From contig JAQBOZ010000028.1 in NCBI GenBank assembly GCA_028287785.1, positions 419,626 through 483,625 on the forward strand: a stretch of 64,000 nucleotides of DNA. The letters are read 5' to 3'. The DNA comes from Chlorobiota bacterium. GTDB taxonomy: Bacteria > Bacteroidota > Ignavibacteria > OLB7. Within the stretch, counting starts at the first letter, position 1; every line of letters begins with the position of its first letter. A program made the position numbers and the translations under genes. Below, piece by piece: positions 1-7,426 of the stretch. Below the pieces are notes generated by a model. The model was not told the origin of the DNA, did no database searches, and was given only the letters and a program-made list of their open reading frames with translations.

Positions 1-1440
1 CACCGGATTGTAGAAATGCGCCAGGTTGATGCTCGCCAGGTTGCAGGCGGTATCATCAAGGAACATGTATTCGGAACAGGGATTGCTGGCGTTGATCTCC
101 CCATCCTTCGGGCAGGTGTGCCACTCGTTGATCGTCGTGTGGAACTGGAGGCCGGGATCGGCGCTGCTCCAGGCGGCATAGTTGATCTTCCGCCAGAGAT
201 CGCGGGCGCGGAGGGTTTTGGTGACCACGCCATCGGTACGGCGGCGAAGCTCCCACTGCCCGTTTGCATCCACCGCATCCATGAACTGGTTGGTGACACG
301 GACGGAGTTGTTGGAGTTCTGCCCGGAGACCGTGATATAGGCCTCCCCTTCATAATGGGTGTTGTAGATATCGAAATCGATATGATCCACCCCCTGCTCC
401 ACCAGCGTCAGCACGCGGACGATATAGTTCATCGGCACGCCGCGATTCAGAGCCCGCTGCACCAGATCGTGCAGCTCCGTTCCCGGCTGGCTGTAATCGG
501 TGCCGGAGGCCGCGGCCGCCACCATGATCTGGTTCAGGAAGAGGTTGCAGATCTTCGAACCGGCGACAAGCGATGCCACCTTCTGCTCCTCCACCATCTT
601 CCAGTCGGTAAAGGTCTCGATATCCGGATGGTCGATATTGAGGATCACCATCTTCGCGGCGCGGCGCGTGGTCCCGCCGGATTTGACGGCCCCCGCCGCG
701 CGATCGGCCACCTTCAGGAAGGACATCAGCCCGGAGGAGACGCCACCGCCGGAAAGAGGCTCGCCGCCGGCGCGAATCGCCGAGAAGTTGGAGCCGGTGC
801 CGGAGCCGTACTTGAAGATTCTGGCCTCCCGCGTGATCAGATCGAAAATCCCCCCCTCGTTCACCAGATCATCGCTCACCGACTGGATAAAGCATGCATG
901 CGGCTGCGGATGGGTGTAGGCATCGGTGGAGCGGGTCAGCTTGCCGGTCTTCGGATCGACGTAATGATGTCCCTGCGCCGGGCCGGTGATGCCATAGGCA
1001 TGCGCCAGCCCCGTGTTGAACCACTGCGGGGAGTTCGGAGCGGTCATCTGCTTCAGCAGCATGTAGGCGGTCTCATCGTAGAACGCCGCCGCATCCTCAT
1101 CGCCATCGAAATATCCGTGATTCTTCCCCCAGTCCGCCCAGCAGCCGGAAAGCCGGTTCACCACCTGCCGCACGCTCCGCTCCGGCCCAAGCACAGGCTC
1201 CCCGTTCTCCTCCAGCACAGGCTTTCCATCGGCACCGGTCTGGGGCACCCCCGCCTTGCGGAAGTATTTCTGCACCAGGATATCCGTGGCAACCTGCGAC
1301 CATGCCTTCGGCACCTCGATATCGTGCATCTCGAACACCACCGAGCCGTCCGGGTTTCGCAGCACCGATGAGCGGCGCGCGTACTCGAACTGATCGTATA
1401 CATTCTGGCCTGCTTGGGTGAAGAGGCGGGTAATCTTCAT
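1..1440 (-). CDS. nrdJ: adenosylcobalamin-dependent (class II) ribonucleoside-diphosphate reductase, N-terminal part
   Basis: Cytoplasmic enzyme that reduces ribonucleotides to deoxyribonucleotides with a radical generated from coenzyme B12. I translated the minus strand by hand: 480 codons are open from ATG at 1438-1440 to the window edge, so the C-terminus is missing. The start region MKITRLFTQAGQNVYDQFEY, the glycine-rich KYGSGTGSNFSAIR and SGGTTRRAAKM segments and the finger-loop motif NPCSE (Cys about residue 455, expected to be the thiyl-radical cysteine) fit the large NrdJ family (TIGR02504 type). An AGGAG ribosome site lies about 8 bases before ATG. The gene stands alone here, and I found no B12-riboswitch core in the 590 bases upstream. 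Class is firm; whether the missing part carries the usual extra C-terminal domain is unknown. Confidence 0.95.
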   Translation of the reverse strand, partial: MKITRLFTQAGQNVYDQFEYARRSSVLRNPDGSVVFEMHDIEVPKAWSQVATDILVQKYFRKAGVPQTGADGKPVLEENGEPVLGPERSVRQVVNRLSGCWADWGKNHGYFDGDEDAAAFYDETAYMLLKQMTAPNSPQWFNTGLAHAYGITGPAQGHHYVDPKTGKLTRSTDAYTHPQPHACFIQSVSDDLVNEGGIFDLITREARIFKYGSGTGSNFSAIRAGGEPLSGGGVSSGLMSFLKVADRAAGAVKSGGTTRRAAKMVILNIDHPDIETFTDWKMVEEQKVASLVAGSKICNLFLNQIMVAAAASGTDYSQPGTELHDLVQRALNRGVPMNYIVRVLTLVEQGVDHIDFDIYNTHYEGEAYITVSGQNSNNSVRVTNQFMDAVDANGQWELRRRTDGVVTKTLRARDLWRKINYAAWSSADPGLQFHTTINEWHTCPKDGEINASNPCSEYMFLDDTACNLASINLAHFYNPV

Positions 1441-1527
1441 AAATCGATTCTCCTGGAAACTGCCGTTTTGCAGTACGTATAGAAGTAAAAAGGAAGGAAA
1501 AAGTGCACTCCGGCCCCCATTCCGGCC

Positions 1528-1589
1528 TTGTCACCCTGAGCGAGGCGAAGCGTCCGGAACCGGAGGCATCACTTCGCTCAGCACGACAA
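1528..1589. repeat. dispersed inverted-repeat element of the 'CCCTGAGCGA.GCGAAG' type
   Basis: The ends pair imperfectly: TTGTC-accc-TGAGCG-agg-CGAAG on the left against CTTCGCTCA-gcac-GACAA on the right, around a centre of about 20 bases. From memory, very similar words occur between genes in many unrelated environmental genomes, where they create spurious peptides reading roughly CHPERGEASG. No other copy was noticed in this window. Function unknown. Confidence 0.55.
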
Positions 1590-1866
1590 ACCGGGGCCGC
1601 TCGCACGGCCGATCCATCCCGAGACAGACCAATATACTGCCGCCGAAAAGGGGGGTGGAAGCACATTATTCAATAGCGATAACAGACATAGAACATTCCC
1701 GTTCTCCGTGCCGAAATGGCGGTCGAGCGCCGGGCGATACCAAAAGTCCATGCCAAAAGCGAACACTTTTCATCACGGAAAATTTATTCCGCCCCCTCCC
1801 GCCCAGATGAGCGTCTCGCCCGCCGATCCGTCACCGCCGACCCTGCCCGACAATGCGAATAACAGG

Positions 1867-1898
1867 TTTCCCACAGCCTGGCACCGGAGTTATCCACA
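1867..1898 (+). promoter_or_regulatory. possible DnaA-box pair
   Basis: TTATCCACA at 1890-1898 matches the classical DnaA-box consensus exactly, and TTTCCCACA just upstream is a near match. They lie about 430-460 bases upstream of nrdJ. DnaA regulates ribonucleotide reductase genes in some bacteria, but one exact 9-mer can occur by chance, so this is only a suggestion. Confidence 0.25.
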
Positions 1899-2030
1899 TA
1901 TGCACACCTGCCATATGACCGGAGCCCGGCCCTGATGATTTCCTGATTGACCGCCGCTTACTTACGTTGCGTCCCCGATCGATGGAAGAGAACCGCATCG
2001 GCTACATGAAATGATCGCGACGGCAGCCAT

Positions 2031-2387
2031 ATGAATTTCGAAACGCTACGCGCCTGTTGCCTGGATAAACCCGGAACCACGGAGGGAACTCCGTTCGGCG
2101 AGGGCGTTGTCGTATTTTCCGTCATGGGAAAGATGTTCGCCCTGACGCCACCGGAGGCCATCCCCTTATCGATCAATCTTAAATGCGATCCCGGGCTTGC
2201 CGTGGAATTACGCGACCGATACGAGGCGGTCCGGCCCGGATATCACATGAACAAGAAACATTGGAACACGATCATCCTCGATGGAACAATATCTCAGCGG
2301 GAGATTTTTGAAATGATCGATAATTCCTACCGCCTCGTGGTCCGCACGCTGAAAAAACCGGAGCGGACGGCGCTTGAAGGCATGTAA
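2031..2387 (+). CDS. MmcQ/YjbR family protein
   Basis: A 118-residue protein of the MmcQ/YjbR superfamily, a CyaY-like small alpha/beta fold that is annotated as DNA-binding but has no settled function. Family hallmarks are visible: the opening region with KPGTTEGTPFGEG, the central strand VVFSVMGKMFAL, then SINLKCDP, the RPGYHMNKKHWNTI segment and a C-terminal helix with YRLVVRTL. The length is normal for the family. No strong ribosome site precedes the ATG; this start is chosen because the family normally begins with this helix. It is separated from its neighbours, so context says little about its role. Confidence 0.85.
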   Translation: MNFETLRACCLDKPGTTEGTPFGEGVVVFSVMGKMFALTPPEAIPLSINLKCDPGLAVELRDRYEAVRPGYHMNKKHWNTIILDGTISQREIFEMIDNSYRLVVRTLKKPERTALEGM

Positions 2388-2593
2388 AATTTTGCGTGGA
2401 TGTTTCGAAGAATGTTACCGGACGGCACAGCCTCGCATCATCGAATTTCAGTGCTAATTACCAGCCCCGTTTTCCGACGCGGAGCCTTGAATTTCCGCGC
2501 TCATATTCCCCGGCACTCTCAACAGAATGGGCCAATAGCCCATTAACGAAGGCCCTTCCAGGCTTCCGTTCAAGCACTCTTACGGAGATAGTA
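2388..2593. other. 206-bp intergenic spacer
   Basis: Frame-open with the following gene, but the extra residues it would add look unlike protein. The real start of the next gene is placed at 2594, leaving this as promoter and leader DNA. No clear hairpin or repeat seen. Confidence 0.5.
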
Positions 2594-3454
2594 ATGCCAG
2601 TTGACGTCGAACGGCTTGTCGAAATCGAATTGTTCGCCCTGCTCGATCGCGAGGACCGCCAGGAGCTGGCCGATGTGGTCGATTATATCAAGCTCGACGC
2701 CGGAGAAATATGTTTCGAAACCGGCGAGCCGGGGGATTCCATCATGATGGTCCTGAGCGGCGCCGTCGAATTATCGGTGCGCGATACCGTCGGGCAGAAA
2801 ATCATCCTGACCATGGCCGAACACGGCGATTTATTCGGCGAATTATCGCTCGTTGAAAGCGGCCCCCGAACGGCAACCGCGGTTGCAACCGAGCCAAGCG
2901 AGGTTATCGTGCTGGATCGCGGCGATCTCCTCCTTTTCTTCAAGAAGAATCCCGATGCCGCGCTCCACATGCTGGCGGCAATGAGCAGCATCACCCGCAA
3001 GGCCGATGACCTCCTCCGCACGCGGGTGTCGCGGAACGTAAACGAGGAGATCGAGGTGCACCTGACGGTGATCGAGCGGATCGCCGACTGGATCGCCGTG
3101 TTCAGCGGGAGCATGGGTTTTCTGTCGCTCAACGCCCTATGGTTCATGGTATGGATCATCATCAACACCCTGCCGGTCGGCATCAGGCAGTTCGATCCTT
3201 TCCCGTTCGGGCTGCTGACAATGATCGTCTCGCTGGAGGCGATCTTTCTCTCCATCTTCGTCCTCATCAGCCAGAACCGCCAGACAGTCAAGGACCGCGT
3301 CCGCGCCGATATCGAGTACGATATCAACGTGAAGGCGGAGATGGAGGTGGCCCATCTCCATGAAAAAACCGACAGGGTCTACGAAGCACTTCTCGAACGG
3401 ATGGCGCGAATGGAAAAGCTGGTTTCCGCCCCCACACGACGGGAAAACGCCTGA
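2594..3454 (+). CDS. cyclic-nucleotide-binding domain fused to DUF1003 membrane domain
   Basis: A 286-residue protein. Residues about 10-125 form a cNMP-binding domain; the phosphate-binding cassette reads FGELSLVESGPRTATA, with the expected FGE and RTA elements. Residues about 165-235 are DUF1003, with two membrane helices and the family signature SLEAIFLSIFVLISQNRQ. The tail is a charged helix, perhaps a coiled coil. Inference: a membrane protein whose state responds to cAMP or a similar ligand; output unknown. The frame is open upstream, but ATG 2594 is preferred because GGAG sits 6 bases before it and the cNMP domain starts there. The stop codon forms the left edge of a family A repeat. 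Confidence 0.88.
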   Translation: MPVDVERLVEIELFALLDREDRQELADVVDYIKLDAGEICFETGEPGDSIMMVLSGAVELSVRDTVGQKIILTMAEHGDLFGELSLVESGPRTATAVATEPSEVIVLDRGDLLLFFKKNPDAALHMLAAMSSITRKADDLLRTRVSRNVNEEIEVHLTVIERIADWIAVFSGSMGFLSLNALWFMVWIIINTLPVGIRQFDPFPFGLLTMIVSLEAIFLSIFVLISQNRQTVKDRVRADIEYDINVKAEMEVAHLHEKTDRVYEALLERMARMEKLVSAPTRRENA

Positions 3455-3553
3455 CAGACCGTTGAACACCATCATCCGCTGCGTTGGCGGAACCATCTTC
3501 CCAGGCCCCGGAGGGACGCAATCCCTGATGCGCGGGGCACCGCCCCGCGCACC
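3454..3553 (+). repeat. family A dispersed element, copy A1
   Basis: About 100 bases closely matching copy A2 (reverse strand, 32489-32593) and, less well, copy A3 (36041-36133). Shared words are CAGACYGTTGAAC, ATCCGCTGCGTTGGCGGA, a core around GGAGGGRCGCAATCCCT, and a GC hairpin (GCGCGGGGC/GCCCCGCGC type) at the right end. The element starts inside the stop codon of the preceding gene. Non-coding; origin unknown. Confidence 0.75.
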
Positions 3554-3586
3554 TAACAAAAGCGGGAGGGGCAATCCCCTCCCGCT
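3553..3586 (-). terminator. rho-independent terminator of the 62-codon ORF
   Basis: Perfect 11-bp stem AGCGGGAGGGG (3561-3571) / CCCCTCCCGCT (3576-3586) with a 4-base loop. In the minus direction it is followed by TTTTGTT, the classical intrinsic layout. It lies 30 bases past the stop of the ORF at 3617-3805 and so marks the end of a minus-strand transcript. Confidence 0.75.
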
Positions 3587-3616
3587 GCTCCCAACGTGTG
3601 GTGGCTTCGGTTCCAT

Positions 3617-3805
3617 TCAGGCGTACATGCTCCCCTCGTTGTGGTGGTGAAACGGAGGCGGTCTCATTACCATCCTCTCTACGGCGACATACCAGTCGAG
3701 GACGGTGAAGTCCGGTGTGGTTGTCCGGGACTTCTGCTCCCGCTCCAGCGGGTGGTGAACGGCCGGCGTGGTACTCCGGCTGGTTTTTTCTTGTGATGTT
3801 TCCAT
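3617..3805 (-). CDS. small protein or peptide precursor of unknown function (62 aa)
   Basis: Sixty-two codons from ATG 3803-3805 (a TTG codon just before is an alternative start). The peptide contains two similar stretches, SRSTTPAVHHP and SRTTTPDFTVLD. It ends in a distinctive tail rich in Pro, His and Asn (MRPPPFHHHNEGSMYA). No signal peptide, membrane segment or known domain is visible. Support for it being real is contextual: an intrinsic terminator lies 30 bases downstream, and an AT-rich region with symmetric operators separates it from a divergent XRE regulator. No good ribosome site is visible, which weakens the case. It might be a modified-peptide precursor, a small regulator or simply a transcribed non-coding RNA; I do not recognise it. 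Confidence 0.5.
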   Translation of the reverse strand: METSQEKTSRSTTPAVHHPLEREQKSRTTTPDFTVLDWYVAVERMVMRPPPFHHHNEGSMYA

Positions 3806-3834
3806 CAACAGGTTGACTTACTGGATGCAATGTA

Positions 3835-3900
3835 ATATCTTTAGTGATAGAAATCAACACTATTGTGATATTTCTTCTATCAAAATAACGCTAAAGATAT
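3835..3900. promoter_or_regulatory. divergent promoter/operator with nested inverted repeats
   Basis: ATATCTTTAG (3835-3844) is perfectly inverted as CTAAAGATAT (3891-3900), which overlaps the XRE start codon. Inside it, TGATAGAA (3845-3852) is inverted as TTCTATCA (3875-3882). The outer arms contain TATCTTTAG, close to the Bacteroidota -7 element TAnnTTTG, in both directions, and TTGACT at 3813-3818 could be a -35-like element for the plus promoter. This is the arrangement expected for an autoregulated XRE repressor controlling divergent promoters. Binding itself is inferred. Confidence 0.55.
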
Positions 3901-4294
3901 GAGCACTCTGGGAGAACGAGTGAGGCAACTGCGGTTACGGCATAGGCTGTCACAGCAGGAATTTGCCGAAAATCTCGGTATTTCACAAAGTTTCCTTTCC
4001 GATATAGAGAGGGATACGAAGATTCCCGGGGGTGATACCCTGCTATCGCTAAAGCGATCATACGGGATAAGCATCGACTGGCTGCTGGGGGGTGAGCTGG
4101 AGATTTTTGAGGAGGGAGCGCGTGTGGACAATACCGGGAAGAGCCGTATGATTGTACCGTTGACGGTCGCCTCCGGTGACGACCGCGTCATGGTCCTTGA
4201 AACGAAGGTGGCCGAGATGGAACGAGAGATATTGACGCTTCGAGGTCAGATCTCCGCATACAAGGAGATTCTCACTACATTGAAATCCAACTGA
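3899..4294 (+). CDS. XRE-family helix-turn-helix regulator
   Basis: A 131-residue DNA-binding protein. Residues about 5-60 are a Cro/CI-type HTH: LGERVRQLRLRHRLSQQEFAE, then LGISQSFLSDIERDTK, with the usual Q-E-F and S-x-S-x-I-E pattern. Residues about 98-128 (VLETKVAEMEREILTLRGQI) form a probable coiled coil for dimerisation. The ATG overlaps the right arm of an inverted repeat, suggesting autoregulation. The next gene begins one base after the stop, so the two are co-transcribed. Its likely targets are its own promoter and the divergent small ORF; this is inferred from layout. Confidence 0.9.
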   Translation: MSTLGERVRQLRLRHRLSQQEFAENLGISQSFLSDIERDTKIPGGDTLLSLKRSYGISIDWLLGGELEIFEEGARVDNTGKSRMIVPLTVASGDDRVMVLETKVAEMEREILTLRGQISAYKEILTTLKSN

Positions 4295-4295
4295 G

Positions 4296-4784
4296 ATGAA
4301 AAGCGACCGCGAACAGCCTTCCAACGTGTTGCCGATATCAGGGTCCAGACACCAGCCGTTGCGGATCACGGAATTCTATATGCCCGAGCTATCCGATATC
4401 ATCGCCCTCCCCCTCTTTCTTGCACCGGTCTCCGCCGGCTCACCCATGTCGGCAGAGGATTATGTCGAGCGAAAACTCGATATCAGCCGCCATCTGGTGA
4501 AAAACCCCGCCACGACCTTCCTGGTCCGCGTCACCGGCAACTCGATGACCGGCGCGGGAATACAGTCGGGCGATCTCCTCGTCGTCGATAGCTCCATCGA
4601 AGCCGAGGATGGAAAAGTTGTCATCGCCGTGGTCGATGGCGAGCTTACCGTGAAACGGCTCCGCCACGATGGCGAAGCGATCAGCCTCCTCCCCGAAAAT
4701 CCCGACTACGCCCCGATCGAGCTCGCCAGCGATGCCAGCTTCCAGATCTGGGGAGTGGTCACCAGCGTGATCCACAACCTCTGA
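4296..4784 (+). CDS. umuD: UmuD-like S24 (LexA-fold) self-cleaving serine peptidase
   Basis: A 162-residue protein whose C-terminal 120 residues match UmuD closely: AEDYVERKLDI, then FLVRVTGNSMTGAGI with the Ser nucleophile at about S83, and GELTVKRL with the general-base Lys at about K120. The likely self-cleavage bond is A47-G48 in the segment VSAGSP. Ser-Lys and bond-Ser spacings (37 and 36) equal those I recall for E. coli UmuD. UmuD normally partners UmuC in DNA polymerase V after SOS-induced cleavage, yet no umuC lies beside it. It is tightly coupled to the XRE regulator instead. It could work with a distant polymerase or act as the sensor of a split LexA-like repressor. About 40 N-terminal residues before the cleavage site make it longer than E. 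coli UmuD. Confidence 0.88.
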   Translation: MKSDREQPSNVLPISGSRHQPLRITEFYMPELSDIIALPLFLAPVSAGSPMSAEDYVERKLDISRHLVKNPATTFLVRVTGNSMTGAGIQSGDLLVVDSSIEAEDGKVVIAVVDGELTVKRLRHDGEAISLLPENPDYAPIELASDASFQIWGVVTSVIHNL

Positions 4785-4800
4785 GCCCCCTTCGGGGGGC
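4785..4800 (+). terminator. probable terminator after the umuD-like gene
   Basis: GCCCCC / GGGGGC stem with a TTCG tetraloop directly after the stop codon. The tract after the stem is only weakly T-rich, so the hairpin is clear but its terminating strength is uncertain. Confidence 0.6.
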
Positions 4801-4987
4801 TTCCCGCGATCGCCGACGATATCGGCCCGCATCCGCCCGTTTTCCTATCTTTGCCGATTCCTCTGAACGTTCCCGAGCGCGGGCATCATGCGGTGCCCCT
4901 CCGGGCGTTCCGTTGCTTGTGACGATCTCATTCCCCAACCGGTCACCGTCCCGTCAGGACCGCGACCACTATTGCGACAGCGATTCA

Positions 4988-7138
4988 ATGGCAAAGCACA
5001 GCTCGATGAAGAAAACCCAGGCCGGGGCCTCGCCGGCTCCCGCCACAACCGTGGACGCGCCGGAAAACAACGCGGTCATCATCGACTGGCTCCGCGTGGC
5101 CCGGCTGATGTTCCTCTCACGCGCGCTCGATGATATCGAAGAGGAGCGCCTGGTGCCGCAGGGGCTTGTCACCTATCAGTTCTCATCGCGCGGACACGAT
5201 CTTGCCCAGATCCTACTGGGCGTGATGATGAACAACCCGCACGATGCCGCCACGGTCTACTATCGCTCACGTCCGTTCGTGCTGGCACAGGGGCTTACCC
5301 CGGAGGAGGCGGTCCGCAGCACGATGGGACGCACCGGCGGGATCTCCGAGGGTCGCGATATCGGCGTGGTCCACAACCTTCCGTCGCGCGGGGCGGCCAC
5401 CGTGCTGCCGACCAGCGGCGACGTGGGGGCGCAGTACACGCCGGCGGCAGGCTGGGCACAGGCCATCCGCTATCGCGCCGATGTGATGAAGCAGGAGGAA
5501 TGGAACGGGGCGATTGCCGCCGCGCTCGGTGGCGATGCATCGTGCGCCACCAATGGATTCTGGGCGGCGCTCAACATCGTGACCACGGGAAAGCTCCCCT
5601 ATCTCTTCTTCATCGAGGACAACGGCTACGGCATCTCCGTTCCCGGCACCTACCAGACCCCCGGCGCCAACATCGCGGAGAACCTCCGCTCCTTCGGCGA
5701 TCTCACCATCCTGGATGGCAGCGGCACCGATCCGGTGGAGACTTCCACGCTGATCGCCCAGGCGGTGGCGCAGATCCGCGCCGGCAACGGCCCCGTCCTC
5801 CTCCGCCTTACCGTCCCCCGCCTCGCCGGCCACTCCTTCGTCGATACGCAGGCGTACAAGCCGGCCGAGCTGCTCGAACGCGAGCGCGCCGCCGATCCGC
5901 TGCCGAAGCTGCGGGACTATCTGATCGGCGAGGGGATCGTCTCCGCCGATGAATGGGAACGGCTGGAGAGCGCAACGCGAAAAGAGGCCGAGGAAGCGGT
6001 GGAACGCGCGCTTGCATCGGATCAGCCGTCGCGCGATGTCGTGCTGGATAATGTCTACTACGAAAGCGGGCAGCCGCAGCAGGTGGGGGGAGTGATCCCG
6101 GAGATCGGCGAGCAGGAATATCGCGCGGCGTTCAGGAACGGCGCGGAGCCGAACCCCTCCGGGCCACGGATGAACCTGATCGACGCGGTGCGGCAGACGC
6201 TGAACGGGGAGCTGGAGCGGAACAATCGACTTATCGTCTTCGGAGAGGATGTGGGGATGAAGGGGGGCGTTCACGGCGCCACGATCGACATGCAGACCCG
6301 TTTCGGCGCCGATCGCGTCTTCGATACATCGCTGAACGAGGAAGGGATTATCGGTCGCGCGGTCGGCATGGCGATGGCCGGGCTGATGCCGGTGCCGGAG
6401 ATTCAGTTCCGCAAGTACGCCGATCCTGCCCACGAGCAGATCAACGACTGCGGCACGATCCGCTGGCGGACCGCTGGAAAATTCGCGGCGCCGATGGTGG
6501 TCCGCATCCCCGTCGGCTTCGGCAAGAAGACCGGCGATCCCTGGCACTCGGTTTCCGGCGAGGCGATCTACGCGCACCTGATCGGCTGGCGCATCGCATT
6601 TCCATCCAACGCGCAGGATGCGGTGGGGCTTCTCCGCACGGCGCTGCGGGGAAATGATCCCACGTTCTTCTTCGAACACCGCGGGCTTCTGGATACCAGG
6701 GAGGGACGCCGTCCCTATCCGGGAGATGATTATATGATCCCGTTCGGCGTGGCGCAGGTTGTGCGGGAAGGAACGGATCTGACGATTGTGACCTGGGGGG
6801 AGATGGTCCATCGCGCAATGGAAGCAGCCTCGAACAGCAACGCGAGCGTTGAGGTGATCGATCTGCGGACGGTGATGCCGTGGGATCGCGAGGCGGTGCT
6901 CCGCTCGGTACGGAAAACAAACCGCTGCATCGTGGTCCATGAGGATAACTGGACGTGCGGCTTCGGCGCGGAGATCGCGGCCACCATCGCCCAGGACGCC
7001 TTTACCTGGCTCGATGCCCCGGTGGAACGGATGGCCACCGCCGATTGCCCCATCCCCTACAACCCGCTGCTGATGGAAGTCGTGGTCCCGACGGCCGGGA
7101 AGATCGCCGCGCGGATCGCAAAGGTGATGGCGTTCTGA
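4988..7138 (+). CDS. fused alpha-beta E1 component of a branched-chain/pyruvate-type 2-oxoacid dehydrogenase
   Basis: Thiamine-pyrophosphate enzyme that decarboxylates a 2-oxoacid and hands the acyl group to the lipoyl arm of E2. The N-terminal ~370 residues are the alpha subunit (GRTGGISEGRD, and the TPP motif beginning GDASCATNGF and ending in EDN). The remainder, from about MNLIDAVRQTLNGEL, is the beta subunit, with FGEDVGMKGGVHGAT, DTSLNEEGIIGRAVGMAM and the C-terminal transketolase-type domain (VEVIDLRTVMPWD). Alpha and beta are one chain, a form common in Bacteroidota and relatives. ATG 4988 is chosen over the upstream in-frame codon because the preceding residues look non-native; ATG 5006 is another option. 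No E2 or E3 gene is adjacent, so substrate preference cannot be assigned. Confidence 0.92.
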   Translation: MAKHSSMKKTQAGASPAPATTVDAPENNAVIIDWLRVARLMFLSRALDDIEEERLVPQGLVTYQFSSRGHDLAQILLGVMMNNPHDAATVYYRSRPFVLAQGLTPEEAVRSTMGRTGGISEGRDIGVVHNLPSRGAATVLPTSGDVGAQYTPAAGWAQAIRYRADVMKQEEWNGAIAAALGGDASCATNGFWAALNIVTTGKLPYLFFIEDNGYGISVPGTYQTPGANIAENLRSFGDLTILDGSGTDPVETSTLIAQAVAQIRAGNGPVLLRLTVPRLAGHSFVDTQAYKPAELLERERAADPLPKLRDYLIGEGIVSADEWERLESATRKEAEEAVERALASDQPSRDVVLDNVYYESGQPQQVGGVIPEIGEQEYRAAFRNGAEPNPSGPRMNLIDAVRQTLNGELERNNRLIVFGEDVGMKGGVHGATIDMQTRFGADRVFDTSLNEEGIIGRAVGMAMAGLMPVPEIQFRKYADPAHEQINDCGTIRWRTAGKFAAPMVVRIPVGFGKKTGDPWHSVSGEAIYAHLIGWRIAFPSNAQDAVGLLRTALRGNDPTFFFEHRGLLDTREGRRPYPGDDYMIPFGVAQVVREGTDLTIVTWGEMVHRAMEAASNSNASVEVIDLRTVMPWDREAVLRSVRKTNRCIVVHEDNWTCGFGAEIAATIAQDAFTWLDAPVERMATADCPIPYNPLLMEVVVPTAGKIAARIAKVMAF

Positions 7139-7191
7139 GAGCCGCGCCGGTTATCGACACGGGAAACGATCCCACGAGTTGAAAGCCCTCA

Positions 7192-7223
7192 GCGCCCCCG
7201 ATGAGATCGTTCATCGGGGGCGC
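7192..7223 (+). terminator. strong hairpin terminator after the E1 gene
   Basis: Perfect 13-bp stem: GCGCCCCCGATGA (7192-7204) pairs with its complement at 7211-7223 around a 6-base loop, followed by a short pyrimidine-rich tract. Positioned between two plus-strand genes as expected for the end of the E1 transcript. Confidence 0.65.
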
Positions 7224-7426
7224 CCGCCTTTATCCCCCGGCCCCTGTTGATAGATCGTATACCGTTGCGAAACCGGCCGGCATGCGTCGGTGAGGGGAGC
7301 GCGTTGAAAGCCATCGGCGCGCATCGGCAACTCACGGGGCGTTTATACGTTTGCCCGCGCCACGGCGCGCGCTACACAGGACGCCATCGCCCCGATCCGG
7401 CAACGCAATCACGGATATATCGATAC

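Larger units (their letters stand above)
1441..2030. other. 590-bp gene-free stretch between nrdJ and the YjbR-like gene
   Basis: Presumed leader and promoter region of nrdJ (minus strand) and of the downstream plus-strand gene. It holds an inverted-repeat element at 1528-1589 and two DnaA-box-like words at 1867-1875 and 1890-1898. I see no convincing coding frame: the open frames in it have composition unlike the neighbouring proteins. I could not identify a riboswitch or an NrdR box. Confidence 0.6.

Noticed and set aside
16..1371. Long plus-strand open frame (about 450 codons) over nrdJ
   Set aside because: Antisense shadow of the nrdJ gene: the minus strand encodes conserved NrdJ motifs such as NPCSE, whereas the plus translation is low-complexity and His/Arg/Gly-rich.
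1441..2030. Cobalamin riboswitch upstream of the B12-dependent reductase
   Set aside because: Looked for the B12-box core on the minus strand and did not find it; a covariance-model search would be decisive.
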